38,525 bases of DNA from Pseudomonadota bacterium (GTDB taxonomy: Bacteria > Pseudomonadota > Alphaproteobacteria > Sphingomonadales > Sphingomonadaceae): positions 1 to 38,525 of the forward strand of contig JAEZHP010000141.1 in the NCBI GenBank assembly GCA_023416515.1, in the 5' to 3' direction. The position numbers and the translations under genes are program-made. A model generated the notes under the pieces. The model was not told where the DNA came from, searched no databases, and saw only the letters and a program-made list of their open reading frames with translations. Shown here piece by piece: positions 15,355-23,827 of the stretch. Numbering within the stretch: position 1 is the first letter of the stretch; every line of letters starts with the position of its first letter.

Positions 15355-16216
15355 CCGGCGTTCTTACCCGCACAGCCCCCTTCTCCTCGAAACGAGCCGG
15401 CCACGTGATATCAGAGCGTTGGAAGCAAGAGTCGAGAATGAAGAGCTTTCGACCTTGATGTAGCGCAGCGCGCGCCTGGGTCAGGGTACCCGACGTGTCA
15501 CCGGCTTCGACGATGATCGTTCCCTCGGTCAGGGCGCTCATCGTGGCGTTCCGCTCTGGGAAGAAAAGCCGATTATGTTGTGGCGCTTGCCGTTCATAGC
15601 GGAGCACCGGCACCTGTGAAATGACCAAATGGGATCTGGCAATCGACTCTTGGAGCTCCGCATTCTCCTTCGGGTAGCATTTGCCAAGCGGCGTGCCGAC
15701 GACAGCGATGGTCCGGCCGCCACGTGCCATAGCGGCCTGGTGCGCAACCGCATCAACGCCCCGAGCGAGGCCGGAAACGACAGTAAATCCGCGATCGACC
15801 AATTCGCGTGCCAGCCGCGCCGCACGTCGGATACCGTCTTCCGATGCTTCGCGACTCCCCACAACGGCGACGCACCGCGCTTCGCTGATTTCCCACGCGC
15901 CTCGGTAATACAGCAACTCTACAGGATGGAGCGCATCGCGAAGCTTGTGTGGGTAGTCCCCGGCGCGATGAATACGAACGCCGAATTGATGGACGCCAGC
16001 CGCCTTGAGGCGCTTCATCACTTCGGCTGCACATTGATCGGCAAGCTGGGGCGCTACGAAATCAGAAGGAAGGGCTCCGGTATCGCCTTCGAAACGTGCG
16101 GCTAGCGACCGGAACGTCGCACCCTTCTCCAGCCAAAGCGCCTCGTACGCTCCTAACTCGCGGCGCGGAGAAATTGGGGACAGAGCCGGACCCGTCGCGT
16201 TCAGGGCAAGCCGCAT
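15329..16216 (-). CDS. DprA/SLOG-family protein
   Basis: The 295-residue protein has most classical DprA signatures: VAVVGSREASEDG (116-128), VVSGLARGVDAVAH (146-159), AVVGTPLGKCYP (171-182), RLFFPERNA (216-224) and EAGDTSGTLTQA (237-248). These line a Rossmann-type nucleotide or DNA-binding site. It is shorter than typical DprA (about 360) because the C-terminal winged helix is missing. It is the first gene of the minus-strand operon, and its 3' end overlaps the phosphoribosyltransferase by 26 bp. ATG at 16216 is chosen, and no strong ribosome binding site is visible. A transformation role is unlikely in this context. Nucleotide sensing or hydrolysis within a defence-like module is my inference. 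Confidence 0.88.
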   Translation of the reverse strand: MRLALNATGPALSPISPRRELGAYEALWLEKGATFRSLAARFEGDTGALPSDFVAPQLADQCAAEVMKRLKAAGVHQFGVRIHRAGDYPHKLRDALHPVELLYYRGAWEISEARCVAVVGSREASEDGIRRAARLARELVDRGFTVVSGLARGVDAVAHQAAMARGGRTIAVVGTPLGKCYPKENAELQESIARSHLVISQVPVLRYERQAPQHNRLFFPERNATMSALTEGTIIVEAGDTSGTLTQARAALHQGRKLFILDSCFQRSDITWPARFEEKGAVRVRTPDDIWSALG

Positions 16217-16500
16217 CAGCGCAGACCTCGCACGAGTCCGCCCACATTGATCCCCATGTCGCCTCCTTCCCCCAAGGCCCGCTCATCCCCGGGTAACTAG
16301 CCCTCGCTGATACCCAGAAAACGTCCAGATTGAGCGACGGATGCCTCAGGCGCGAAATTCGCACAGCGAACGCGAGGCGTCAATCGTTCTCTTTATGTTC
16401 CAACTCCCGCTCTGACGAATGGCTCCGACCGAAATTCCCTCGATCAGATTGGTGAACGCGAGGAAAGCAGCGAAAGGGGACGGTGCTCTTGGGACCCTCG
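16217..16500. promoter_or_regulatory. Divergent promoter region with operator-like palindromes
   Basis: This 284-bp gap separates the DprA/PRTase operon (leftward) from the broken antitoxin gene (rightward), so it must hold the operon promoter. It contains an 11-bp palindrome GCGAA-A-TTCGC (16352-16362). Outside that lie the arms GCCTC (16343-16347) and GAGGC (16374-16378). Such symmetry would suit a repressor site, and antitoxins of the neighbouring type often bind their own promoters. No clear -35/-10 pair stands out. Confidence 0.4.
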
Positions 16501-16883
16501 ATGCGAATATGCCCGGCGGCAATCGCGACCGAGGCGGTGCTGGCTCTCCTATGGCTGCTGCAGGTCCGCGATCGTGCGGCAATCGCACGCTCGCTCGGTG
16601 TCACATTGCACGAGCTCGACAGCCTCGAAGGACCATCGCCGCCGCCGCTCGTTGCCGAAAAGGTCCTCGACGGCATCAGGCACCTGGTGCCAGCCGTGGA
16701 AGCGATATCCGCGCGATTGCGTATCACGATGGTGCACTAGGCGCCTGGCTCCAGACGCCGCAGTGCATGCTCGGGGGCCGTCCGCCGCTCGAGCTTCTCG
16801 GCAATCCGGCCGGTCCCGCTCTGATCGTTGAGCTCATCGACACCATGCCGGTGGTCCGCGACATTGAGGTGCGCGGCGGCTGA
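16501..16883 (+). pseudogene. MbcA/ParS/Xre-type antitoxin, frameshifted
   Basis: The first frame (16501-16740) encodes a helix-turn-helix-like segment (RAAIARSLGVTLHELDSLEG) and a helix, then stops. The sequence continues one frame lower from about 16720 to the stop at 16883. There, ALGAWLQTPQCMLGG and PLELL match the C-terminal toxin-binding domain of MbcA/ParS/Xre antitoxins (typically WLxxPNxxLGGxxPLxLL). Joining the halves needs a 1-bp insertion near 16720-16745, so a base was lost from the gene or from the assembly. Such antitoxins pair with RES-domain NAD-degrading toxins. No RES gene is next to it. GTG 16483 is an alternative start. Confidence 0.65.
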
Positions 16884-16967
16884 CATCGGAAAACGCCGCA
16901 GCCCGACGAAAGGAGAAGTCAAAAGAACGTGAGTGGCCGTGCTTCGGCCATTCGAAAGGAAATATCA

Positions 16968-17723
16968 GTGACCAAGAAGGTTGTTTTGGACATCGAGACC
17001 GTTCTCGATGCGGACGCGGCGGCGCGGGCGGAGTTTGAGGAGGCCGACGGTTTCCCACCATTCCCGCTGCATGCGCTGGCCTGCGTCTCCACGCTGATCG
17101 TGGAGCGGGATGCGATGGCGCGGCCCGTCTTCTCGATTCAGTCGTTCTCGCGCGAGCAGATGTCGGAGCGGTCGATCATCGCCTCGGTCGAACGGGTTTT
17201 AACCGACAGCTTCGAGGTGATCACCTACAATGGGCGCGGCTTTGACGTTCCGGTCCTGATGACCCGGGTGGCGCTGACGGGCGAATATGCCCCGACGATC
17301 GCCCGCCTCCACAACCAGAGCCGCTACACACAAGGGGTCCACGTTGACCTGCTGGATGTGGTGACGGCCTATGGCGCCGCGCCGAAGCTCCGCCTCCATC
17401 AGCTGTGCTCGGCCTTTTCGATCCCGGCGAAGCTTGAGGCGGACGGCGGCGATGTCGCCACCTTGGTTGCTGCCGGCGACTGGTCGAAGGTGGTCAACTA
17501 TTGCGAAACCGACGTCGTCGCGACCTATCTGGCGACCCAGATGTGGCAGGGCGCCGAACGCGGCACCGCCGAGGTGGCGGTGGAGAGCTGGACCCGCCTG
17601 GCCCACTGGATCCGGGCCAACCAGCCGCAGCTCACGCATCTGCTGCCTTATGCAGATACTCCTTTCCTTCCGTCGGGCGGCGGCGCCCTCGGCGATGTCG
17701 ACTATCGGGAGTTGGGCTGGTGA
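16968..17723 (+). CDS. Predicted 3'-5' exonuclease, PolB-like (PF10108 type)
   Basis: A 251-residue DEDD-type exonuclease. Asp8 and Glu10 lie in VVLDIETVLD, the ExoII-like block is TYNGRGFDVPVL, and the ExoIII block NYCETDVVATY carries the last Asp. These four acids would bind two metals for 3'-5' digestion of DNA or RNA. GTG 16968 has AAAGGA 7 nt upstream. GTG 16929 is a possible earlier start but has poor spacing, and a small hairpin (TGGCCG/CGGCCA) lies between the two. The stop overlaps the next GTG by 4 bp. With the HUH-like protein and the ParS-type protein it forms a three-gene unit of accessory, possibly mobilisation-related, genes. Confidence 0.88.
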   Translation: MTKKVVLDIETVLDADAAARAEFEEADGFPPFPLHALACVSTLIVERDAMARPVFSIQSFSREQMSERSIIASVERVLTDSFEVITYNGRGFDVPVLMTRVALTGEYAPTIARLHNQSRYTQGVHVDLLDVVTAYGAAPKLRLHQLCSAFSIPAKLEADGGDVATLVAAGDWSKVVNYCETDVVATYLATQMWQGAERGTAEVAVESWTRLAHWIRANQPQLTHLLPYADTPFLPSGGGALGDVDYRELGW

Positions 17724-18319
17724 GCGCGCCGTCGATGTTGAAGCCGTTCGTCTGCTGGCCGGTGTCGCTTCAGATCCCCGGGCGCAAGCTGATCGATCCG
17801 ACCAGGACCGCTCTCACCACCGCCGGCTACATCGCCCGCACTCGCTTCGAAGGGGGCGATCCGGATGTCGTCGATTTCACAAAGCGCGGCGCGGATCTTG
17901 TGGCGGTGAAGCGGCTTCAGGGTAGATCAGCTCCGGAGTGGGTACGCACCTCCCCTTATCTGCGTTGGGTGCGGGCCGATGAGGCATCCAACCGGACAGG
18001 GAAGGCCACAGATATTCGGGCTTGGCACGTCGTTGCTGACCTCCCGCCGGCAGCGACTGAAGGCCAGTGGATGGACGGTGTCACGGAGCTCGTCTCGCTC
18101 GCACTCACACCAACTGCGGTCGCCGATATCGCAATCCACAATCCTCAGGACGGAATTCCGCATGCACATCTTTGCGTGGCGAGCCGGGTCCCTGGCGAAA
18201 ATTCGTACCTTTCCGTGGACTATGACCTGAGCTCGTCGCTCAAGGTCGCCCTTCGTCTCGTTTGGGAGGAGTGGTTGCAGGATTGGGCGAACCGGGAGGC
18301 GCTTCTCCATGCCGCCTGA
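17720..18319 (+). CDS. Small MobA/MobL-like HUH-domain protein
   Basis: A 199-residue protein that looks like an isolated relaxase-type HUH domain. The metal-binding His pair is His148 and His150 in IPHAHLCVA. It is preceded by VADIAIHNPQDG, the usual layout of MobA/MobL relaxases (AIHxxxxDNPHAH). An upstream ADLPPAATEGQWMDGVTEL helix also fits. HUH enzymes nick single-stranded DNA through a catalytic Tyr. Tyr33-43-region candidates exist (AGYIAR), but the nucleophile is uncertain. The GTG start overlaps the exonuclease stop (GTGA), and the 3' end overlaps the next ATG by 11 bp. A large separate relaxase lies at 31545-34556, so this may be an accessory nickase or a repurposed effector. Confidence 0.68.
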   Translation: MSAPSMLKPFVCWPVSLQIPGRKLIDPTRTALTTAGYIARTRFEGGDPDVVDFTKRGADLVAVKRLQGRSAPEWVRTSPYLRWVRADEASNRTGKATDIRAWHVVADLPPAATEGQWMDGVTELVSLALTPTAVADIAIHNPQDGIPHAHLCVASRVPGENSYLSVDYDLSSSLKVALRLVWEEWLQDWANREALLHAA

Positions 18320-18872
18320 AGACGAACTCCTGGCGAAGCTGGAGGAATGGTTGGCCGCTCGAGAGAAGCCGCCAACTGTCTTCGATGTCATCGAAACCGG
18401 AGATGGGGAGCTTCTTGCGGCGTTCATCCTGAACGCTTTCAGGGTGGCCGCCCGCGAAGCGGTCATTGAGCGCCTAGCTGGGGCGACGGTGGCGTTTCCC
18501 GGTGAGGTCAGCGAGGCCCGGAACGCCGTGATGCGCGTCTACGATGGTCTGGCCCGCGCGTGGTCGCTGGACGACGGCGAGAAGGTCGCACTTCTCGGTC
18601 TCACCGACCGCGCGGAGCTGGAGCAGTTGCGAACCGTTCCGCAAGATGAAGTTCCGACGGTAATTGTCGAGCGCCTCGCCATCCTTCTGGGCATCTTCAA
18701 GGCCATCAACGTCCTCCTGCCAGTGCCGGAACGCGCTGATGCCTGGCTCCGAGCGCCGAACGGGGCGCCAATGTTCGGTGGGCAATCGGCGCTTGAGGTT
18801 ATGATTGATCGAGGGCTGGGAGGACTGGGGCAGGTCCGCAGCTATCTGGATGCCCAGCTTGGTGGCACCTGA
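18309..18872 (+). CDS. Antitoxin Xre/MbcA/ParS toxin-binding domain protein
   Basis: The 187-residue protein ends in a well-preserved MbcA/ParS toxin-binding domain: LAILLGIFKAINVLLP, ADAWLRAPNGAPMFGG, SALEVMIDRG and VRSYLDAQLGG. The N-terminal 100 residues are helical and may include a degenerate helix-turn-helix. In the family this domain wraps a RES-type toxin that destroys NAD. No RES gene is adjacent. Its partner here may instead be the overlapping HUH gene (11 bp) or a toxin elsewhere. It ends 57 bp before hsdR, so it might also act as regulator of the restriction operon. It is the second such protein in the window. Confidence 0.82.
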   Translation: MPPEDELLAKLEEWLAAREKPPTVFDVIETGDGELLAAFILNAFRVAAREAVIERLAGATVAFPGEVSEARNAVMRVYDGLARAWSLDDGEKVALLGLTDRAELEQLRTVPQDEVPTVIVERLAILLGIFKAINVLLPVPERADAWLRAPNGAPMFGGQSALEVMIDRGLGGLGQVRSYLDAQLGGT

Positions 18873-18897
18873 CCTAGCTGCAATGTGGCCCTATATT
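18869..18897 (+). promoter_or_regulatory. Candidate promoter of the restriction operon
   Basis: CTGACC (18869-18874) and TATATT (18892-18897) resemble -35 and -10 boxes with the ideal 17-bp spacer, 32 bp before the hsdR ATG. They match the sigma-70 consensus at 4 of 6 and 5 of 6 positions. No other strong promoter is visible in the 57-bp gap, but readthrough from the upstream genes is possible. Confidence 0.4.
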
Positions 18898-18929
18898 GAG
18901 ATCAGTGCCTGCCCTTGTATGGTGTCACT

Positions 18930-21900
18930 ATGGGGGAGGCCAAGAGCAACTTTTCTTTCCTGAGAGGGGAGCAGGAGCGGCTGGGGCGTCTTGGCGCTCT
19001 AGCCGAGCGCTATTTCGCCGACGATCCACCCTCTGCCCTTATCAAGCTTCGACAGCTCGGCGAATTCATGGTGAAGGACGTCGCTGCCAGTCACGGGCTT
19101 CTTCCGTCCAGCACCGCAAGCTTCGACGATGTGCTACGGGCGCTGAAGGCCCGGACAATTTTGCCGCCTCAGATCCTGGACATGCTCTATCACCTCAAGC
19201 AGGTCGGCAACGCGGCCGCCCACGAGGACAGGGGTACAGCCAGCGAAGCGTTGGCCGGCTTGAAAATTGCACGTTCGGCAGCTGTCTGGTTCCATCAGAC
19301 CTATGGGGGGTCACCTACCTTCAGGGCGGGGCCCTTCGTTCCGCCCGTTGCTCCCTCCGATGTCTCGGCGGCGCTTCGAGAGGAAATCGCGTCTTTGAAG
19401 GCGGCCGTCGCCGCCAGCAGCGATGCCGAGGCAAAGGCGCGGATGCGTGCGCAGGAGGCTGAGGCGGAACGTGCTCGCTATTCGGCTCTTGCCGACGAGC
19501 AAGAGCGCGACCGCTCATTCTGGGAGCAATATGCTACCGAGACTGAGGCGGCACTTAAGAGCGCTGAGCAGGCGTTGGCGGCGACACAAGCAACCGCTTC
19601 TGCGATGCCACCACAACAGCTGGATTTGCTGGCTGACCTGGGTGCCCGCAACGCACAGGAGATCGAGCTCGACGAGGCGACGACCCGCGTCCTAATCGAC
19701 GATCAGCTCCGGGCTGCGGGGTGGGAAGCGGACACCGTGCTGATGCGCCATTCCGCCGGCGTGCGCCCACAATATGGGAAGTCCATGGCGATCGCCGAAT
19801 GGCCGACGAAGAGCGGTCCGGTCGATTATGCGCTGTTCGTGGACGGGCGGTGCGTTGGCGTCATCGAAGCCAAGAGGAAGGTGAGCGACGTGCCCGGCCG
19901 TGTCGGCCAGGCGAAGCGCTATGCCCGCGACATCGCGCTCACTCCGGACGAACTGCCGAGCGGGGGTCCGTGGACCGACGGGGACGACCGCTTCCGCGTG
20001 CCTTTCCTGTTTGCGACCAACGGCCGCCCCTATGTGAAGCAGCTCGCGACCAAGTCCGGCATCTGGTTCTGGGACGCGCGGATGAAGGCGCCGCCGCGCG
20101 CGCTCGCGGAATGGTTCTCGCCCCGCGACCTCGTCGAGCGGTTGGAGCAGGAGCCGGCCGATGATTGGGAGAAATTGGCGGAGCGCGAGATCGGCGTGAC
20201 CGGCCTGCGTCCGTACCAACAGGATGCGATCACGGCCGTCGGCAAAGCCGTGGCCGACGGACAGCAGAACATCCTGCTGGCGATGGCGACCGGAACAGGC
20301 AAGACGCGGCTGGCGATCGCCCTCATGTACGACATGCTGCGCGCCAAACGCTTCCGCCGCATCCTGTTCCTGGTCGATCGCAATGCGCTCGGGCGCCAGA
20401 CGCTTGATGCGATGAGCAACACCGACACCAGCGGCTTCCTGAAGTTTGACCAGGTGTTCTCGGTCGCCGACCTTGCCAAGACATTCCCCGAAGCGACCGA
20501 TCGAGTTCAGGTCGCCACTGTGCAGGCAATGATCCGTCGCGTGTTCGATGATCCAGAGGCGGGGCGGCCGACCCCGGGTACCTACGACCTCATCATCGTC
20601 GACGAGGCGCATCGCGGCTACACGTTAGATGCTGAGCTTCGCGAAGACGATCTCGGCTTTCGCAATCTCGAGGACTATCTCTCCGCCTATCGCCGCGTGC
20701 TCGACTATTTCGACGCCACCAAGGTCGCACTCACCGCCACGCCGGCACTGCACACCCGGGAGATATTCGGCGCGCCGGTGTTCCACTACGGCTACCGGCA
20801 GGCAGTCATCGACGGATGGCTGATTGACCACCGCCCACCGCGACGGATCACAACCGCGCTCAGTCAGACGGGGATCAGCTTCGACAAGGGCGAGGAGGTC
20901 AATATCCTCGATCCCCGCACCGGCCAAACCGACCTGTTCAACCTCGACGACGAGGTCGATTTCGAAGTCTCCGAATTCAACAAGAAGGTCTACACCGAGA
21001 ATTTCAACCGGGCGGTGGCCCAGGCGGTTGCCCAGGAATGCCCGCCGGACCAGCCGGGCAAGACCCTGCTGTTTGCCGCCCGCGACGACCATGCTGACAT
21101 CTTGGTGAAGGCGCTCGTCGAGGCGCTGACCGACGAATACGGGCCGCAGCCGCACGACATTGTCGAGAAGATCACCGGCAAGGTCGACAAGCCGCTCGAT
21201 CGGATCAAGGCATTCAAGAACGACCCCCGGCCCAAATATGTCGTGACGGTCGACCTGCTCACCACCGGCATCGACGTCCCCTCGATCGTCAACCTGGTCT
21301 TCGTCCGGCGGGTCAACAGCCGCATCCTTTACGACCAGATGATCGGCCGGGCGACGCGCCGCTGCGACGAGATCGGCAAGGAATATTTCCGGATCTTCGA
21401 CGCGGTCGACATCTACGCGAACCTCCAAGAGGTGAGCGACATGCGCCCCGTCGTGGTTGATCCGGCGCTGTCTTTCGCGACGCTGGCTGGGGATCTGGAG
21501 CGGGCGGCAACGGATGAGGACCGCGCCTTCGTCCGCGACCAGATCGTCGTGAAGTTGCGCCAGCGGATCAAATATATCGACGACGAGCGCCGCGAGGCGC
21601 TGGAGGTGGTGCTCGGTCCGCTCAAGGCGCTTGCCGACAGACTCAAGTCCGCGCCGCCGGCCGAGACGGTCGCGCTGTTCCACCAGCATCCATCGCTGGC
21701 CGCCGCGCTCGATGCCGCCAATCCGGCGAAGAAGGGCGACGGCATGTTCATCTCAGAGCATGAGGACGAGCTCGTAGATGTCGCCGACCAGTTCGGCGAC
21801 AGGGCCAGCCCCGCCGACTATATCGAGAGCTTCGAGGCGTTCATCCGCGCTAACATGAATGCGGTGCCGGCCATGATCGCCGCGACGCAGCGTCCGCGCG

Positions 21901-22319
21901 AGCTCACCCGCAAGGAACTGAAGGAGTTGGCCCTACTGCTCGACGGTAAGGGCTTCTCCGAGGCGAGCCTGCGCCGCGCCTACGGCAGCGCCCGCAACGC
22001 CGACATCGCCGCGCACATCATCGGCTTCGTCCGTCAGGCGGCGCTCGGCGATCCGCTCGTCCCCTACGAGACTCGGGTCGAGAATGGCGTGCAGAAGATC
22101 CTCGCCGGCCGCGACTGGACGCCCAAGCAGCGGCAATGGCTGGTCCGTATTGGACGCGTCCTAAAGGCGCAGCCGGTCGGGGATCCCGAAATCCTGTCGG
22201 ATCCGCTCTTCGCGCAGGCCGGTGGTTATGAAGTGGTCGACCGGGAATTCGATTCCGGGCTAGGCGACCTGCTCAAGGATCTGAATGCCGCGATCTGGGG
22301 CGGCGGCAAGGCCGCGTGA
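18930..22319 (+). CDS. hsdR: Type I restriction enzyme R subunit (HsdR)
   Basis: The 1129-residue protein is the motor and nuclease subunit of a type I restriction-modification enzyme, which translocates and cuts unmodified DNA. The N-terminus has a DUF4145/HEPN-like helical region (IKLRQLGEFMVK... NAAAHED). A coiled coil follows at about 145-220. The PD-(D/E)XK nuclease has Asp299 and Glu313-Ala-Lys315 (VGVIEAKRK). The SF2 helicase carries Walker A MATGTGKT (about 451-458), DEAH (about 558) and later motifs VDLLTTGIDVP and GRATRRC. This is the EcoEI-like layout. ATG 18930 gives the usual N-terminus. TTG 18915 is an alternative. The stop overlaps a GTG of the hsdM frame. Confidence 0.95.
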   Translation: MGEAKSNFSFLRGEQERLGRLGALAERYFADDPPSALIKLRQLGEFMVKDVAASHGLLPSSTASFDDVLRALKARTILPPQILDMLYHLKQVGNAAAHEDRGTASEALAGLKIARSAAVWFHQTYGGSPTFRAGPFVPPVAPSDVSAALREEIASLKAAVAASSDAEAKARMRAQEAEAERARYSALADEQERDRSFWEQYATETEAALKSAEQALAATQATASAMPPQQLDLLADLGARNAQEIELDEATTRVLIDDQLRAAGWEADTVLMRHSAGVRPQYGKSMAIAEWPTKSGPVDYALFVDGRCVGVIEAKRKVSDVPGRVGQAKRYARDIALTPDELPSGGPWTDGDDRFRVPFLFATNGRPYVKQLATKSGIWFWDARMKAPPRALAEWFSPRDLVERLEQEPADDWEKLAEREIGVTGLRPYQQDAITAVGKAVADGQQNILLAMATGTGKTRLAIALMYDMLRAKRFRRILFLVDRNALGRQTLDAMSNTDTSGFLKFDQVFSVADLAKTFPEATDRVQVATVQAMIRRVFDDPEAGRPTPGTYDLIIVDEAHRGYTLDAELREDDLGFRNLEDYLSAYRRVLDYFDATKVALTATPALHTREIFGAPVFHYGYRQAVIDGWLIDHRPPRRITTALSQTGISFDKGEEVNILDPRTGQTDLFNLDDEVDFEVSEFNKKVYTENFNRAVAQAVAQECPPDQPGKTLLFAARDDHADILVKALVEALTDEYGPQPHDIVEKITGKVDKPLDRIKAFKNDPRPKYVVTVDLLTTGIDVPSIVNLVFVRRVNSRILYDQMIGRATRRCDEIGKEYFRIFDAVDIYANLQEVSDMRPVVVDPALSFATLAGDLERAATDEDRAFVRDQIVVKLRQRIKYIDDERREALEVVLGPLKALADRLKSAPPAETVALFHQHPSLAAALDAANPAKKGDGMFISEHEDELVDVADQFGDRASPADYIESFEAFIRANMNAVPAMIAATQRPRELTRKELKELALLLDGKGFSEASLRRAYGSARNADIAAHIIGFVRQAALGDPLVPYETRVENGVQKILAGRDWTPKQRQWLVRIGRVLKAQPVGDPEILSDPLFAQAGGYEVVDREFDSGLGDLLKDLNAAIWGGGKAA

Positions 22320-22333
22320 CGAAAGAAGAAAAT

Positions 22334-23827
22334 ATGAATCCTTCTGCCGATCTGGTGAACAAGCTGTGGCGCCTCTGCGCGCTGCTCCGCAAGGACGGGG
22401 TGACCTACCAGCAATATGTCACCGAGCTCACCTACCTTCTCTTCCTCAAAATGGCGTCCGAGCAGAAGGATGAGAGCCGCATCCCGGAGGAATATCGCTG
22501 GGGTGCCCTGAAAGCGGCGCCCGAGACGGAGGTCCTGACCCGTTACCGCCAGGCGCTGATCGACCTCGGCGACGGCACCAAGATCGTCGACCGGTCGATC
22601 GTCGCCATCTTCCAGAACGCCGCCACCATCGTCCGCGAGCCCGCCAACCTCCGGAAGCTGATTGATGCCATCGACGGCCTTCACTGGTTCAGCGAGGAGC
22701 GCGACGCCTTCGGCGACGCCTATGAAGGCCTGCTCCAGAAGATGGCCGAGGAGACGAAGCGCGGCGCCGGGCAATATTTCACGCCGCGCGCGCTCATCAG
22801 GGTCATGGTCGAGCTGATGCAGCCGCAGCCCGGCGAGGTCATCCAGGATCCGGCGGCCGGGACCGGCGGATTCCTGATCGCGGCCAACAGCTTCATGAAG
22901 GCCAAGAGCGACGACTATTTCGAGCTGTCGCCCAAGCAGCAGGCGTTCCAGCTCCAGCAGGCACTTCGCGGCATCGAGAATGTCCCTGACACCTTCCGCC
23001 TGCTGCTGATGAACCTGCACCTGCACGCGATCGACCCGGACAATCTCGATCTTGCCGATACGCTTAGCCCCGCCGGCGCTCGCCCGCAGTACAAGAATGC
23101 CGACCTCATCCTCACCAATCCGCCATTCGGCCCGGCCGGGGGCCCGCCAACCCGCGACGACCTGACGATTACGGACCGCGTCTCCTCCTATCAGCTTCCA
23201 TTTGTCGAGCATTGCATCCGCGCCCTCCGCCTCGGCGGCCGGTCGGCGGTGGTGGTGCCCGACAATGTGCTGTTCGACGACGGCAAGGGCCGGGAGCTGC
23301 GCCGGCGCCTGATGAGCTGGTGCGACCTCCACACAATCCTGCGCCTGCCCGTCGGCATCTTCTACGCGCAGGGCGTAAAGACCAACGTCCTCTTCTTCAC
23401 CCGCGCCGACGAAGAAGCTCCAGCCGAGGACGCAACCAAGGAGGTATGGATCTATGACGCCCGTTCCGGCGCGCCGTCATATGGCAAGACCAACCCGTTC
23501 AAGGCTGGCGACCTCGCCGATTTCGTGAAGGCCTTCGGCGGCGACCCGCTCGGGGGTGCTTCGCGCACCGATCAAGGTGAGCAGGGCCGCTTCCGTCGCT
23601 TTACCCGCGCCGAGATCGCCGCGCGAGGCGACAATCTCGACATTGCCTGGCTGAAGGACACCAGCGCCGAGGCGGAGGACGGACTTGACACCCCTGAGGA
23701 CATCGCGGCCGCGATCGAGGGGCACCTGACGCTGGCGCTGGAGGAAGTACGGGCGCTCGTTGAGGAGCTGGGCGAGAGCGAGACCGAGTCTGAGGTCGAA
23801 GCAGAAGTCGCGGAGGCGGCCGAGTGA
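22334..23827 (+). CDS. hsdM: Type I restriction-modification methyltransferase subunit (HsdM)
   Basis: A 497-residue adenine-N6 DNA methyltransferase. The HsdM N-terminal bundle (DLVNKLWRLCALLRKDG) comes first, then QYFTPRALIRVMVELM, the SAM-binding motif DPAAGTGGFL (near residue 172) and the catalytic NPPF (near 261). With HsdS it methylates the recognition sequence and protects host DNA. With HsdR it forms the restriction complex. ATG 22334 follows AAAGAAG with 5-nt spacing. GTG 22316 overlaps the hsdR stop (GTGA) and would add six residues. The stop overlaps the hsdS GTG by 4 bp. The C-terminus is strongly acidic (ESETESEVEAEVAEAAE). Confidence 0.95.
   Translation: MNPSADLVNKLWRLCALLRKDGVTYQQYVTELTYLLFLKMASEQKDESRIPEEYRWGALKAAPETEVLTRYRQALIDLGDGTKIVDRSIVAIFQNAATIVREPANLRKLIDAIDGLHWFSEERDAFGDAYEGLLQKMAEETKRGAGQYFTPRALIRVMVELMQPQPGEVIQDPAAGTGGFLIAANSFMKAKSDDYFELSPKQQAFQLQQALRGIENVPDTFRLLLMNLHLHAIDPDNLDLADTLSPAGARPQYKNADLILTNPPFGPAGGPPTRDDLTITDRVSSYQLPFVEHCIRALRLGGRSAVVVPDNVLFDDGKGRELRRRLMSWCDLHTILRLPVGIFYAQGVKTNVLFFTRADEEAPAEDATKEVWIYDARSGAPSYGKTNPFKAGDLADFVKAFGGDPLGGASRTDQGEQGRFRRFTRAEIAARGDNLDIAWLKDTSAEAEDGLDTPEDIAAAIEGHLTLALEEVRALVEELGESETESEVEAEVAEAAE

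Noticed and set aside
15329..16216. Competence (transformation) role for the DprA/ComF-like genes
   Set aside because: Two divergent copies of each, loss of the DprA winged helix, a fused HAD-PRTase and an island setting argue against housekeeping dprA/comF.
20625..21689. 354-codon minus-strand open frame inside hsdR
   Set aside because: Antisense shadow of conserved helicase motifs.
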